A stretch of DNA of 64,000 nt from Eggerthellaceae bacterium (GCA_910575165.1 CAJTDS010000009.1:1-64000), one strand, 5' to 3'. Positions 34,040-42,130 are shown, counted from the first letter of the stretch. Numbers and translations: made by a program. Notes: generated by a model from the sequence alone, not told the origin.

Positions 34040-34369
34040 ATGCGCGTTGTGGTGAGCGAGCGGTTGGCAAGGGCGATGCGCCGCAAGCGTCGACGGGCTA
34101 TCGTGCTCGATGTGGCTTTCTGCAGGAGCTGCGGCGGCGCGGTGGGTCAGCTGCACGCGCGTCTTGCTGGCGAAGAGGAGGCCGCGAGGCTTCTCGAAGG
34201 GGGCGCGCGGCGCATTCCGTGCGAAGAGAAGTCGGGTGAGGCCTTGGTTGTGGCTGACGGCCCCGCAGAGCTGCTGGTTGCAAATCCCAGAATCGAGCTC
34301 GACGAGGTGGTTCGGGTTGATGCGGGCATGCTGGGTACGGCCGAGCTTGCCGTGACCGGTGCGCGGTAA
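34040..34369 (+). CDS. Small Cys-containing protein, possibly HesB/CC-Se-motif-like
   Basis: 109 residues. MRVVVSERLARAMRRKRRRA opens like the IscA/HesB and CC/Se-motif families (a short strand-helix beginning V-x-(I/V)-S-E), and the central DVAFCRSCGGAVGQL holds a CxxC in the place where those families bind an iron-sulfur cluster. A third Cys (RRIPCEE) follows. Ribosome-binding site AAAGGAGG lies 9 nt upstream. The family assignment is tentative. The gene stands alone between a divergent charged protein and the tRNA-Thr gene. Confidence 0.5.
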   Translation: MRVVVSERLARAMRRKRRRAIVLDVAFCRSCGGAVGQLHARLAGEEEAARLLEGGARRIPCEEKSGEALVVADGPAELLVANPRIELDEVVRVDAGMLGTAELAVTGAR

Positions 34370-34512
34370 TCAAGATGCAGCACGAATAGCATGCGGCTTT
34401 TCCAATGGTTGCAGCTGTGATACAGTTTGTTACATGATGCGTCGACCAAAAGCATGCAGAAACGCGCTGCGCGGCGACGGTAAAAGCCCAGGCGGCCTGC
34501 AAGGTTGAAGCC

Positions 34513-34545
34513 AAAGAAAAGCGCCCCGCAGATGACGGGGCGCTT
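34513..34545 (-). terminator. Intrinsic terminator after tRNA-Thr
   Basis: GCGCCCCG (34521-34528) pairs with CGGGGCGC (34536-34543), extended by AA/TT. On the minus strand it is followed by TTTTCTTT. Confidence 0.8.
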
Positions 34546-34553
34546 CGCATTCC

Positions 34554-34629
34554 TGGAGCCAACGAGCGGATTCGAACCGCTGACCTACGCATTACGAGTG
34601 CGTTGCTCTACCAGCTGAGCCACGTTGGC
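34554..34629 (-). tRNA. tRNA-Thr (CGU anticodon)
   Basis: A complete cloverleaf on the minus strand. Acceptor GCCAACG pairs with CGTTGGC, the D-arm is GCTCAGCTGGTAGAGC, the anticodon arm is ACGCA-CTCGTAA-TGCGT with CGT at positions 34-36, and the T-arm is GCGGTTCGAATCCGC. Discriminator U is followed by an encoded CCA. 76 nt including CCA. Confidence 0.95.
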
Positions 34630-34662
34630 GAAAGGGCGCTTCTCGAAGAAACGCAAGGATAA

Positions 34663-34691
34663 AGTATACCGGAGGGGCAGGCTACCTGCAA
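34663..34691 (-). promoter_or_regulatory. Promoter of tRNA-Thr
   Basis: On the minus strand TTGCAG (34691-34686), a 17-bp spacer, then TATACT (34668-34663). The -10 box ends 33 nt before the mature 5' end. Confidence 0.55.
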
Positions 34692-34754
34692 GAACATTTC
34701 GCTGCGGGCTTGTCGACCTCTCGAATTCGCCACGAATACAGCCTAGGCGGGGGA

Positions 34755-34809
34755 GTGCATAGCGAAGGGGTTCCGCGCAAAATCCTGCAGAACCCCTTCG
34801 CCATGCATT
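34755..34809. repeat. Dispersed hairpin repeat, copy D
   Basis: GTGCATAGCGAAGGGGTT on the left pairs with AACCCCTTCGCCATGCAT on the right with one or two mismatches, around a loop containing AAAATCCTGCAG. The core matches copies A-C and E; the outer arm resembles that of copy A (GTGCATAGCGA). Confidence 0.7.
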
Positions 34810-34905
34810 GTATGCGCATCGTGGCGGGGGCTCGGCGAGTGCCAGATCGCTGCAAGTGCGCGCAGGCTTTCCATTCGGAGCCCGAAATGCTTCATGTCTG
34901 ATTTG

Positions 34906-35004
34906 CTAGGTTTCGAGCGGTCGCCATTCGTAGGAATCTGGCGCGGCCAGGCCGCGGATGCCTTGGACGATGAGCTCTACTCTGCTTGCGAAAGCCTCGT
35001 CGGT
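34906..35004 (-). pseudogene. Relic of a second TetR C-terminus, in frame directly after the tetR stop
   Basis: Immediately after the TAA of the TetR gene the same frame continues TDEAFASRVELIVQGIRG, then LAAPDSYEWRPLET and a stop. The last 33 codons of the intact gene (TDEAFAHGVELIIQGIRA...) match this relic in length and at about 20 positions. It is either a tandem duplication of the tail or what remains of a deleted paralogous tetR. Confidence 0.65.
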
Positions 35005-35736
35005 TTAGGCTTCCGGCGTGTGCCAGTCGCACGGCCCAGGGGCAGCCAGCGCACGAATACCCTGGATGATGAGCTCCACCCCGTGGGCGAAGGCCTCGTC
35101 GGTATATGCCGAGGTCACGATGCGCTGCCAGGGCTCCATGGCTGCGCTTTCGCCTGTTTCGCTCGCCGCAGCGGCATCTTTGCCGCCAACTGTTCCGACT
35201 GACAGCCCAGCGGGGGTCACACCCGCTTTCTGCTGTTCAATGGCGTTGTGGGTGAACCCGGTGAGGAAGGCATCGATGAGCGCCCATGCCTGCACGAGGA
35301 TGGGCTCCGGCATGCCTTGGCCCAGGTGCAGATTGACGATGCGCTCGGTGTGCGTGGCAAGCCCCTGGGCGCATACCATCGGATCGGCCTCGATACCGGC
35401 GAGCTGGGGGTGGGTCATGTCGTTGCGGTAAAGCGAGGTCATGGTGCGCCGCAGGGTGTCGTCCCAGCGCTCGCCGGGAACAGGGGCGTTGTCTACCCCC
35501 TCCATGAACCGGTCGAGCACCGCCACCATCAGCTCGTCGCGAGAGGGGAAGTAGCCGTACACTGCCATAGCGGAAACACCCAGTTCAGCACCGAGTGAGC
35601 GCATGGTGAACTTTGATGTGCCGTCACGTTCGATAAGCATGGTGGCCGCATCCACGATGCGCTCGCGTGAAAGCTGCCCGCGCTGGCTGGCGGGTTTCGC
35701 TGGGGGCTTGGCGGCTGAGGAATTCTTCTTGGACAT
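35005..35736 (-). CDS. TetR-family transcriptional regulator
   Basis: 243 residues. After a Lys/Ala/Pro lead comes the TetR helix-turn-helix (RERIVDAATMLIERDGTSKF, TMRSLGAELGVSAMAVYGYF), then a helical ligand domain with a TetR_C-like HPQLAGIE region. The length is normal. The TATAAT at 35749-35744 ends 7 nt before the ATG and there is no ribosome-binding site, so the message should be leaderless. It is adjacent to, and on the same strand as, the cytochrome/flavoprotein operon (35828-37991), whose promoter carries two inverted 15-bp operators; this regulator is the obvious candidate to bind them. Confidence 0.85.
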   Translation of the reverse strand: MSKKNSSAAKPPAKPASQRGQLSRERIVDAATMLIERDGTSKFTMRSLGAELGVSAMAVYGYFPSRDELMVAVLDRFMEGVDNAPVPGERWDDTLRRTMTSLYRNDMTHPQLAGIEADPMVCAQGLATHTERIVNLHLGQGMPEPILVQAWALIDAFLTGFTHNAIEQQKAGVTPAGLSVGTVGGKDAAAASETGESAAMEPWQRIVTSAYTDEAFAHGVELIIQGIRALAAPGPCDWHTPEA

Positions 35737-35743
35737 GGTCCCG

Positions 35744-35749
35744 ATTATA
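35744..35749 (-). promoter_or_regulatory. -10 box of tetR, predicted leaderless
   Basis: Perfect TATAAT on the minus strand, 7 nt before the start codon; the spacer CGGGACC contains no ribosome-binding site. Confidence 0.55.
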
Positions 35750-35827
35750 GCGAAGCGCCGAAAGCCCCGGGACAGAGCTTAGGCGCTTCGCATTTCAAAC
35801 ACGAGCCGTTTGGCGCAGGTGAAGGGC

Positions 35828-36280
35828 TTAGGCACCCAGGCCGCTTTCGGGGTTGTGCGGCCAGTCGTGGCAGTGGGTGCACTGGTTATCGGTGAGCTCC
35901 TTGTCGCGGGCGTGGCAGTTCACGCAGGCGTTCGGACCGCCGTGGATGGAGTCGTGCGGGTTGCTCAGGCCGTAGCTCGCCGTGGCCTCGGCCAGGGCCT
36001 CGTAGCTGCCGCCGTGGCACGACAGGCACTGCTCGTCGGACACGTAGGCGCCCGGTTCGGCCGGCTGGTTGGCGCTGGCGCTCTCATCGGCACTGGTGGT
36101 CGCCGAATCCGCAGGCGCAGAGGCTGCGGGCTGACCAGCGCCGTTCGCATCGTCGGCGTCGTTGGCTGCGGGGGTGGCGGGCGCGCAGGCGGCCAGACCC
36201 AGGCACAGCGCCACGGTTGCCACGGCCACGGCAGCGCGGCGGTTCAGGGGCAGACGCCCCGGTTCGGAAAGCGTTCTCAT
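35828..36280 (-). CDS. Exported trihaem cytochrome c lipoprotein, partner of the flavoprotein reductase
   Basis: 150 residues. A lipoprotein signal (AVAVATVALCLGLAAC) is followed by a 45-residue Ala/Asp/Ser linker and a small domain with three CxxCH haem sites (CLSCH, CVNCH, CTHCH) plus His residues for distal ligation. It resembles the haem domain of flavocytochrome c fumarate reductases split off as its own subunit. It begins 4 nt after the stop of the FAD subunit, so the pair is translationally coupled; AAAGGAG lies inside the end of the upstream gene. It should deliver electrons to that reductase outside the membrane. Confidence 0.85.
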   Translation of the reverse strand: MRTLSEPGRLPLNRRAAVAVATVALCLGLAACAPATPAANDADDANGAGQPAASAPADSATTSADESASANQPAEPGAYVSDEQCLSCHGGSYEALAEATASYGLSNPHDSIHGGPNACVNCHARDKELTDNQCTHCHDWPHNPESGLGA

Positions 36281-36284
36281 GGCT

Positions 36285-37991
36285 TTAAGCTCCTTTCACG
36301 GCATGCTCGGCGGCCACGTACCCGAAGGTGATGGCGCGCCCGATGGAGGTTCCCGGAATGTGGCGCGGATAGTTTCCGGCGAAGAAGTTGCCGGACACGT
36401 TGCCCGTGGCGTACAGCCCCTCGATCACCTGGTTGTCGGTGTCGAGCACGCGACAGTCGCCGTCGATGGTAAGGCCGCCGCCTGTGGCCAGCACGCAGCT
36501 GTTGGTGACTAGGGCGAAGTAGCGCTTGCCGGTGAAGGGCATGGTCATGGCAAGGTCGCGGTTGAAGTCCTGGTCGATGCCGTCGGCGAAGAAGCCGTTG
36601 TAGCGCTCGATGGTGGCCGCCAGTCCCGCCGGGTCCACGCCGCATGCCTTCGCGAGCTCCTCAGGCGTGGAGCCCTCGAACAGCCAGCCCTTCTCCTTGA
36701 ACTCGTCCAGACAATCCTCCATGCCCTCGAACATGGTCTCGTCGAACACCTCCATGCAGCCGGCACCGAAGTTTGGCTGGGCGTTCTGGGCGTTTGACAC
36801 GCTTTGGAAGGGCAGGTCCTCGCGGACGAAGCGGTTGCCTTCGGGATTCACCAGGATGGCGAAGTAGATGGCGTTCCAGGTGCGCGCGTCGTAGAACGAG
36901 GCGGGGTTGCCCCAACGGAAGTTCATGACTGGCTGCGGGCACGGGTCCATCTGGGCGCCCACCTGGATGCCCATGAGGTGCCCGTCGCCCGTGGTGCCCC
37001 AGCCGGGGTTCCACCAGCTGGAATGGGCGTAGTCCTCGGGGCGCGTCCACGCCTGCATGAGCTCGCGGTTGGCGTCGTAGCCGCCCGTGGCCAGGATGAC
37101 GCCCTTCTTCGCGTTCAACTGCACGTAGTCGCCCTCGGGCGTTTTGGCGATGACGCCGGTCACAGGTCCGTCGCCGTCGCGCACCAGCTGCACACCGGGA
37201 GTGAGGAAGCGCAGGTCAAGGTTGGAGTACTGCTTGGCAACCTCCTGCATTTCCAGGCACACGTAGATGCCCGAATAGCCGCTTCGCACGCCGGCGTCCG
37301 GCGGTAGGCAGGGGCTGTCGTAGAAGCCGAGCTCGGTGGGGATGAGGTCGGTTAGACACGGCATGCCCGTGGTGGACGGCGCCTCCTGAACAGGGGTGAT
37401 GACGAAACCGTTCTCGCCCTTGTTCAGCATCTCTTGCCAGAAATCGGTGGCCTCGCCGGACCGGTCAACATAGGTGCGAGCCGGTTCGGGGCGGGTGCGC
37501 CAGTAGGCGCTGCGGTAGATCTCGTCCAGCAGCAGGTGCTTCTTGATGTCCAAGCCCTCCTGGCACTTCGCGTCCACGGCGCCGAAGCATTCGAAGCAGC
37601 CGCGGCCCTTGGACATCTTCTCGATGCACACCACGTCGGCGCCTTCGTCGGCGGCCTTCAGGCTGGCCATCAGCCCGCCGATGCCCGCGCCCACGACCAC
37701 GACGTCGTGGTCCTCGGTAGCGGTGATCTGGTCTGCGGCGATGGGCTCAGCGACGAAAGCCACCGGCCCCTGGGGTCCGGGGCACTCAACCGCCTGCACG
37801 GGGATCCAGGCCGTCTCGTTTGCCAGCTGCGCGATGGCGGGCGCGGGCGGCATCACCTCCTTCGCGGCGTCGGCAGCCAGAGCTGGCGCCGGAGCGTGCC
37901 CTGCGTTGATCAGGGCTGCAACTCCTGCGGCGGCACCTGCGGTTCCGGCGGCGCGCAGAAAGTCGCGACGCGAAACGCTAACTCCCTCCAT
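36285..37991 (-). CDS. Tat-exported FAD-dependent fumarate/urocanate-reductase-like flavoprotein
   Basis: 568 residues from ATG 37991 behind GAGGAGG. Tat signal SRRDFLRAAG. The FAD-binding_2 domain begins DHDVVVVGAGIGGLMASLKA; later motifs are GVILATGGYD, FVLVTNSC-type strands and the C-terminal GTSIGRAITFGYVAAEHAV of the fumarate reductase/succinate dehydrogenase flavoprotein superfamily. There is no FMN domain; electrons presumably come from the trihaem cytochrome encoded just downstream. Homologues reduce fumarate, urocanate, other enoates or steroid-like substrates, and the substrate here is unknown. Expression is probably controlled by two 15-bp operators at 38050-38108. Confidence 0.85.
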   Translation of the reverse strand: MEGVSVSRRDFLRAAGTAGAAAGVAALINAGHAPAPALAADAAKEVMPPAPAIAQLANETAWIPVQAVECPGPQGPVAFVAEPIAADQITATEDHDVVVVGAGIGGLMASLKAADEGADVVCIEKMSKGRGCFECFGAVDAKCQEGLDIKKHLLLDEIYRSAYWRTRPEPARTYVDRSGEATDFWQEMLNKGENGFVITPVQEAPSTTGMPCLTDLIPTELGFYDSPCLPPDAGVRSGYSGIYVCLEMQEVAKQYSNLDLRFLTPGVQLVRDGDGPVTGVIAKTPEGDYVQLNAKKGVILATGGYDANRELMQAWTRPEDYAHSSWWNPGWGTTGDGHLMGIQVGAQMDPCPQPVMNFRWGNPASFYDARTWNAIYFAILVNPEGNRFVREDLPFQSVSNAQNAQPNFGAGCMEVFDETMFEGMEDCLDEFKEKGWLFEGSTPEELAKACGVDPAGLAATIERYNGFFADGIDQDFNRDLAMTMPFTGKRYFALVTNSCVLATGGGLTIDGDCRVLDTDNQVIEGLYATGNVSGNFFAGNYPRHIPGTSIGRAITFGYVAAEHAVKGA

Positions 37992-38049
37992 GGGTTCCTC
38001 CTCTTTCGGTTCCTTGCATCCATGCTGGGGCGGGTAGGTCCCGCGCATT

Positions 38050-38108
38050 CTTTACAACGTAAAGTTACCAGCGAGGTCATGGTATACCTGTTTCTTTACG
38101 TTGTAAAG
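38050..38108 (-). promoter_or_regulatory. Promoter with paired inverted operators of the flavoprotein-cytochrome operon
   Basis: CTTTACAACGTAAAG at 38050-38064 and its exact reverse complement CTTTACGTTGTAAAG at 38094-38108. Each is also a near-palindrome around a 3-nt centre, and the centres are 44 bp apart (about four helical turns). On the minus strand the upstream copy contains TTTACA, which with TACCAT at 17 bp (or TATACC at 15 bp) makes a promoter; the downstream copy lies at the transcription start. Binding at both would block or loop out the promoter. Confidence 0.65.
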
Positions 38109-38311
38109 TACTGATTTCCGCTTCGCAACGAGAGGAGGAGGGGAACCGAACTGAGGCTTCCCAGAGCAGATAGGCGTGGAGCGAGAAGTGGCAGAATCGT
38201 AGAAAAGGGTTGGCGAACGCTTTGAAGGGGTGGTGGAGTCGTCCAAGAGCAACGTTCGCAAGGCGATAACAGAGAAATCAAAAGAATGAATATCGAATGC
38301 AAAAAGCATGC

Positions 38312-38317
38312 TATATT
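38312..38317 (+). promoter_or_regulatory. -10 box of the toxin-antitoxin pair
   Basis: TATATT 33 nt before the antitoxin ATG, flanked by GCATGC and TTGCAATGCA repeats that may be the antitoxin's operator. Confidence 0.4.
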
Positions 38318-38350
38318 GTTGCAATGCACTGAAGCGAGGAAGGAACTGCC

Positions 38351-38689
38351 ATGCCCGCACTGCAGGTGAAGGATTGCCCGACCGAGGTTTACGAACGGCT
38401 GCGCGCGTGTGCCGCCCGGGAAAACCGCAGCATCTCCCAGCAGGCGCTCACCATTCTTGAGGACTATCTGGGTATGCGTCCCGCCTCCGCTGCACGCAGC
38501 GACCGCAGGTGTCGTCCAACCAGCATCTACGAGGAATCTTGTCGTCGCCCCGATCCGTCGGAAGGGCTGGTCGAGAAGCGCCGTCAGCTGTTCGAGGAAA
38601 TACGGAAGCTCCCGCCGCTTCCCGAAAGCGATCGGCTGCCCAGTAGCGTTGAGCTCGTGCGCCAGTCCCGAGAGGAGGACGCGGCATGA
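38351..38689 (+). CDS. FitA/VapB-like ribbon-helix-helix antitoxin
   Basis: 112 residues. The first 45 (PALQVKDCPTEVYERLRACA, then ISQQALTILEDYL) form a ribbon-helix-helix DNA-binding domain of the FitA/Arc type. The rest, with conserved charged and Trp-free helices (LVEKRRQLFEEIRKLPP), is the part that wraps the toxin. It overlaps the toxin start by 4 nt (ATGA). It should neutralise the PIN toxin and repress its own promoter. GGAAGGA lies before the ATG. Confidence 0.8.
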   Translation: MPALQVKDCPTEVYERLRACAARENRSISQQALTILEDYLGMRPASAARSDRRCRPTSIYEESCRRPDPSEGLVEKRRQLFEEIRKLPPLPESDRLPSSVELVRQSREEDAA

Positions 38690-39114
38690 TCGTTTTGGAT
38701 GCATGCGCTGCTATCGAAATGGTGCGCCAAACCCCTGTGGGCAACGGGTTGCAAAGTCTTATGCTCTGCAACGAGAAGGTTGTCGCCCCCGAGCTCTATC
38801 GTGTCGAGGTGGGCAGCGTCGTGCGCAAGATTCGTCGCAGCGAGCATTTGGACAAGGAGCTGGCTAACAGGTATTACGACAAGGTCATCGCCCTTGTCGA
38901 CGATTTCGTGCCCACGCCCGAGCTTTCCACCGAGGCCTTTGCCGAAAGCCTGCGGCTCGACCACTCTACCTACGACATGCTTTACTTCGTGCTGGCTCGC
39001 CGCACCATGGGTACCCTGTTCACCCTGGACAAGCGGCTTATCGCCCTGTGCGAGCAGCACGGCGTGAACAGCATCGACCTGGTCCCCTTCAACTGCGGGG
39101 AAGCCGGCAACTAG
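38686..39114 (+). CDS. VapC/FitB-like PIN-domain toxin
   Basis: 142 residues. PIN-domain acidic residues are visible: Asp in MIVLDACAAIEMV, Glu in LYRVEVGSVV, Asp in DHSTYDMLYFVLAR and Asp in TLDKRLIALC. These coordinate metal for RNA cleavage; VapC toxins cut tRNA or rRNA. The coding start overlaps the antitoxin stop. The length is typical. The tail after DKRLIALCEQHGV is slightly extended (LVPFNCGEAGN). Confidence 0.85.
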   Translation: MIVLDACAAIEMVRQTPVGNGLQSLMLCNEKVVAPELYRVEVGSVVRKIRRSEHLDKELANRYYDKVIALVDDFVPTPELSTEAFAESLRLDHSTYDMLYFVLARRTMGTLFTLDKRLIALCEQHGVNSIDLVPFNCGEAGN

Positions 39115-39140
39115 CAACGGGACGCAGGCAGCGGATTTCA

Positions 39141-39178
39141 ACCGCCGGCACTCGCGGCCGGTGGCGAATGCCGGCGGT
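39141..39178 (+). terminator. Hairpin after the toxin-antitoxin pair
   Basis: A perfect 10-bp stem, ACCGCCGGCA (39141-39150) with TGCCGGCGGT (39169-39178). There is no T-run, so termination efficiency is doubtful. Confidence 0.4.
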
Positions 39179-39311
39179 ATGGGCGCGGGCGTCCATTGTC
39201 GGGATTTCTGCCTATCAGGTTGCCCTATAAAACAGCGATCGGAGGGCTCTTCTGGTTGTCTTGGCCGCAGCCTCGTCCTTGTTTCAGCCGGCCGTGGCGA
39301 AAACAAGGCCG

Positions 39312-39331
39312 TATAATCGCCAAATTTGGCG
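39312..39331 (+). promoter_or_regulatory. -10 box and start-site palindrome upstream of the double-FMN flavoprotein
   Basis: TATAAT (39312-39317) is directly followed by the perfect 14-bp palindrome CGCCAAATTTGGCG (39318-39331), which covers the expected start site. A 275-nt leader precedes the ATG at 39606; I recognise no riboswitch in it. Confidence 0.5.
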
Positions 39332-39600
39332 AAAATCAGGACGAAGTTGCGGCCGGGCCCTTACGGTGCAAACCCGAAAGCGAGCCGGCGTGCTTGCTTT
39401 CCGGCTTCCCCGCACATGGGCGGGAGCCCTTTCTTTCCTTCTTTCCTTCGGGCGGCAAGAACCCCTTGTGTCATTCCCCTCGTAAAGCGGTTTGAGCTGC
39501 GCAAACGCCAATATCCTCCTTTTGGAAGGATGCCTGCGACGTCACTGAGCCGTACCGTGGGCCTTGCGATTACGCTTGATAACCGCAGACAGCAAGGAGG
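39332..39600 (+). other. Long untranslated leader of the flavoprotein gene
   Basis: If the TATAAT at 39312 is used, about 270 nt of leader precede the gene. It contains GC-rich hairpin potential (for example near 39395-39430) and short pyrimidine runs, but no T-box, FMN or other riboswitch core that I can identify. Small frames in it lack ribosome-binding sites. Confidence 0.3.
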
Positions 39601-39605
39601 AAGGC

Positions 39606-42059
39606 ATGAGGGAGAACATGGATCGTCGCAGCTTTTTGAAGGGGGCGACGCTCAGCGCTGCTCTGGGGGCAGCCAGCATGGTTGCCGGGGCGTCTCTTGC
39701 GGGGTGCAGCACCGCCGGAAAAGAGACGGAGGTCAAGGCAGTTGCCAGCGCCGATGGCGAGGCCGCGGCGAAGGACGGGGAGTACAGCGCCACGTCGAAG
39801 GGCTTTTTCGCTGACGTGCGCGTTGACATGACGGTGAAAGACGGGCTGGTCTCCAAGGTTTCCATTGCCGATATGGGAGAAACGCCGGACAAGGGCGGCG
39901 CGGCTGCGCGCGTTCTGGAAACCCGCATCTTGGAAGCGGGCGGCCTTGACGGGGTGGATACGGTTACCGGTGCCACCACTACGAGCCGAGCCATATTCCG
40001 CGCTGCCGAGGAGTGCCTGCAGCAAGCAGGCGTGCTGGAGGAGCCGGGCTCGGTGGTCATGAAGCCCGGTATCTACGTGGGCGAAGCACGCGGGTTCGAC
40101 TGGGTGGAGCCCGTGCGCGTGAAGATCGTGGTGAGCGAAGACAAGCTGGAATCGGTCGAGGTGATCGAGAAGGGGCTCAACCGAGAAGAGCCGCTCATTA
40201 TGAAGGCGGCGGAAGACCGACTCATCCCCCGCATGGTCGAGCACCAGACGGTGACCCTCGACGCGGTAACGGGCGCGACCAGCGTGAGCGCCGGCATTCG
40301 CTCGGCAACCGAGGACGCGCTGAAAAAGGCTCTGCGCGCCGGCGGCTCCAACGGCATGGCCATCCACAACTTCTACCGCACGGTGGAGAAGCCAGGCGGC
40401 AGCGAGACGCTGGACTACGACATCGTGATATGTGGCCTCGGCGGAGCGGGAAGCGCGGCTGCCATGTCGGCGGTGGAGACGTTGGCGGCTGCGGGAAAGA
40501 AGGTGCGCGTCATCGCCTTGGAAGTTGCCGGAAAGTACGGCGGCACGGCGTCGAATGCCGGCGAGCCGTTTAGCGTGAACGCGCCCCGCTACATCGAGCG
40601 CTACAACAACGGGGAGCCGTGGTGCGATTACGACAGTCTGTACGAGGACTGGATGAAGGTCTATTCGAAGGGCACCCCCTGCAAGCCTGACTGCGTCAAG
40701 CTCCTCATGGACGAATCGGGCAAAACGGTCGACTGGCTCCAGTTCGATCACGGTTTCGTGTTCACCAACGCGAAGGCCGGTTTCGGCACGAACACCTGGC
40801 TGTGCAAGCAGCAGTACGTGTACGGCTCGAACAGGGACGAGGGCAAGGACTACGAGGCGGAGTACCCCGATTACGTGTTCGGCGACCGCTCGACTTCCGT
40901 GGGCCAGTACTACGACCGTATCATCTCGGACTTCGAATCGCTTGGCGGCGAGTACATGCTGGAGACCGAGGCCTACGAGTTGCTCATGGACGCCAGCGGC
41001 AAGACGGTCGCCGGCGTGAAGGCCCGCAACGTGGCGGACGGCACGGAGTACACCATCAACGCCAAGGCGGTTATCCTGTGCACGGGAGGCTTTGCCGGTA
41101 GCGGCGACCTTATGGAACGGTTCCTGCAGAATCCGGAGTATCCCTTGGCGGGGCGGTGGCACCTTTGGGGCATGCACCAGAACAAGGGCAAGATGATCGC
41201 CTCGTCGGTCGACAAGGGCGCCGGAACGTACAACATAGACATGCCGCCTTGCGTCCACTTCAAGACCACGGCCGATTACCTGACCGAGTACCCTTGCTAC
41301 TACCGGGACGGGCTCGAGGAGCGCATGCTGGAGCAGAACGTGTGGTCGTTGAACGATATCCCCATGCTCATGGGTATCAACGCCAATGCGCTTCAGGTGG
41401 GAACCGATGGCGTTCGGCATTTCAACGAGGCCGGCACCTTCGCGTTCTGGGCAGGTGGCCCCAGCTGGTTTACCATCTACGGTAGCGACTACGTGGACAA
41501 CCTTGCCGAGAACGGATTCGAAGGGGAACCCGGTACATATCAGAAGTCGACCAAGGTGTTCGGCCAGGGCGGCTACCCGAACGCGGCGCCCATCCCCCAG
41601 ATTTACGAGGTGCTGGAAACCGCCGAGGCCAGGGGCTATGTGTTCAAGGCGGACACGCTCGAAGAGCTCGCCGAGAAGATGGGGGTGCCTGCCGACGACT
41701 TCGTGGCGCAGGTCGAACGGTATGAAGGCTACTGCAAAAGCGGCGTGGACGAGGAGTTCGGGAAGAAAGACAAGAGCCTTCTGTCCCAGATCAATCGCGG
41801 CCCGTATTATGCTATCAAGGCCGATGCAACGCCTTACGCCACGACTGCGGCCCTCGACGTCGACGTCGATTTGAACGTGCTTGCCTCTGACGGCACCACC
41901 AAGATTGGCGGGTTGTACGCGTGCGGCAACGACAGCGGCGGCGTCCTGTATACGAACCTCGAGCCCTATGCGGCTTACGGTGGAGTGGCTCTTGGGTGGG
42001 CCTTCACCTCGGGTCGGCTTGCTGGTGCCAACGCGGCGGAGTACGTGGCGCAGGCGTAG
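39606..42059 (+). CDS. Exported fumarate-reductase-like flavoprotein with two covalent-FMN domains and an FAD domain
   Basis: 817 residues. The Tat signal DRRSFLKGA ends in the lipobox LAGC (Cys 34). Two FMN-binding domains follow, each with the ApbE flavinylation motif: TVTGATTTS (Thr about 124) and AVTGATSVS (Thr about 225). The FAD-binding_2 domain starts DYDIVICGLGGAGSAAAMSA (about 270) and ends with GVALGWAFTSGRLAG. The order FMN-FMN-FAD makes a self-contained relay from a membrane electron donor to an external enoate-type acceptor; single-FMN relatives include urocanate reductase and flavin-based fumarate reductases. AAGGAGG precedes the ATG. The membrane LuxR gene that follows is its probable regulator. 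Substrate unknown. Confidence 0.85.
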   Translation: MRENMDRRSFLKGATLSAALGAASMVAGASLAGCSTAGKETEVKAVASADGEAAAKDGEYSATSKGFFADVRVDMTVKDGLVSKVSIADMGETPDKGGAAARVLETRILEAGGLDGVDTVTGATTTSRAIFRAAEECLQQAGVLEEPGSVVMKPGIYVGEARGFDWVEPVRVKIVVSEDKLESVEVIEKGLNREEPLIMKAAEDRLIPRMVEHQTVTLDAVTGATSVSAGIRSATEDALKKALRAGGSNGMAIHNFYRTVEKPGGSETLDYDIVICGLGGAGSAAAMSAVETLAAAGKKVRVIALEVAGKYGGTASNAGEPFSVNAPRYIERYNNGEPWCDYDSLYEDWMKVYSKGTPCKPDCVKLLMDESGKTVDWLQFDHGFVFTNAKAGFGTNTWLCKQQYVYGSNRDEGKDYEAEYPDYVFGDRSTSVGQYYDRIISDFESLGGEYMLETEAYELLMDASGKTVAGVKARNVADGTEYTINAKAVILCTGGFAGSGDLMERFLQNPEYPLAGRWHLWGMHQNKGKMIASSVDKGAGTYNIDMPPCVHFKTTADYLTEYPCYYRDGLEERMLEQNVWSLNDIPMLMGINANALQVGTDGVRHFNEAGTFAFWAGGPSWFTIYGSDYVDNLAENGFEGEPGTYQKSTKVFGQGGYPNAAPIPQIYEVLETAEARGYVFKADTLEELAEKMGVPADDFVAQVERYEGYCKSGVDEEFGKKDKSLLSQINRGPYYAIKADATPYATTAALDVDVDLNVLASDGTTKIGGLYACGNDSGGVLYTNLEPYAAYGGVALGWAFTSGRLAGANAAEYVAQA

Positions 42060-42090
42060 GGCAGAGGGAGAACCGCGCCGGCTTGGGGTG

Positions 42091-42130
42091 GGAGCGCTGG
42101 GGTTTCAGCGCCTCCGACCAGGTTGTTTTT
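42091..42130 (+). terminator. Possible terminator after the flavoprotein gene
   Basis: GGAGCGCTG (42091-42099) pairs with CAGCGCCTCC (42106-42115), followed after ten bases by TTGTTTTT. Confidence 0.45.

Noticed and set aside
34894-35202. A 102-codon plus-strand frame with internal repetition near the tetR 3' end
   Set aside because: It is the antisense of tetR and its tail relic; the internal repeat reflects the duplicated TetR tail.
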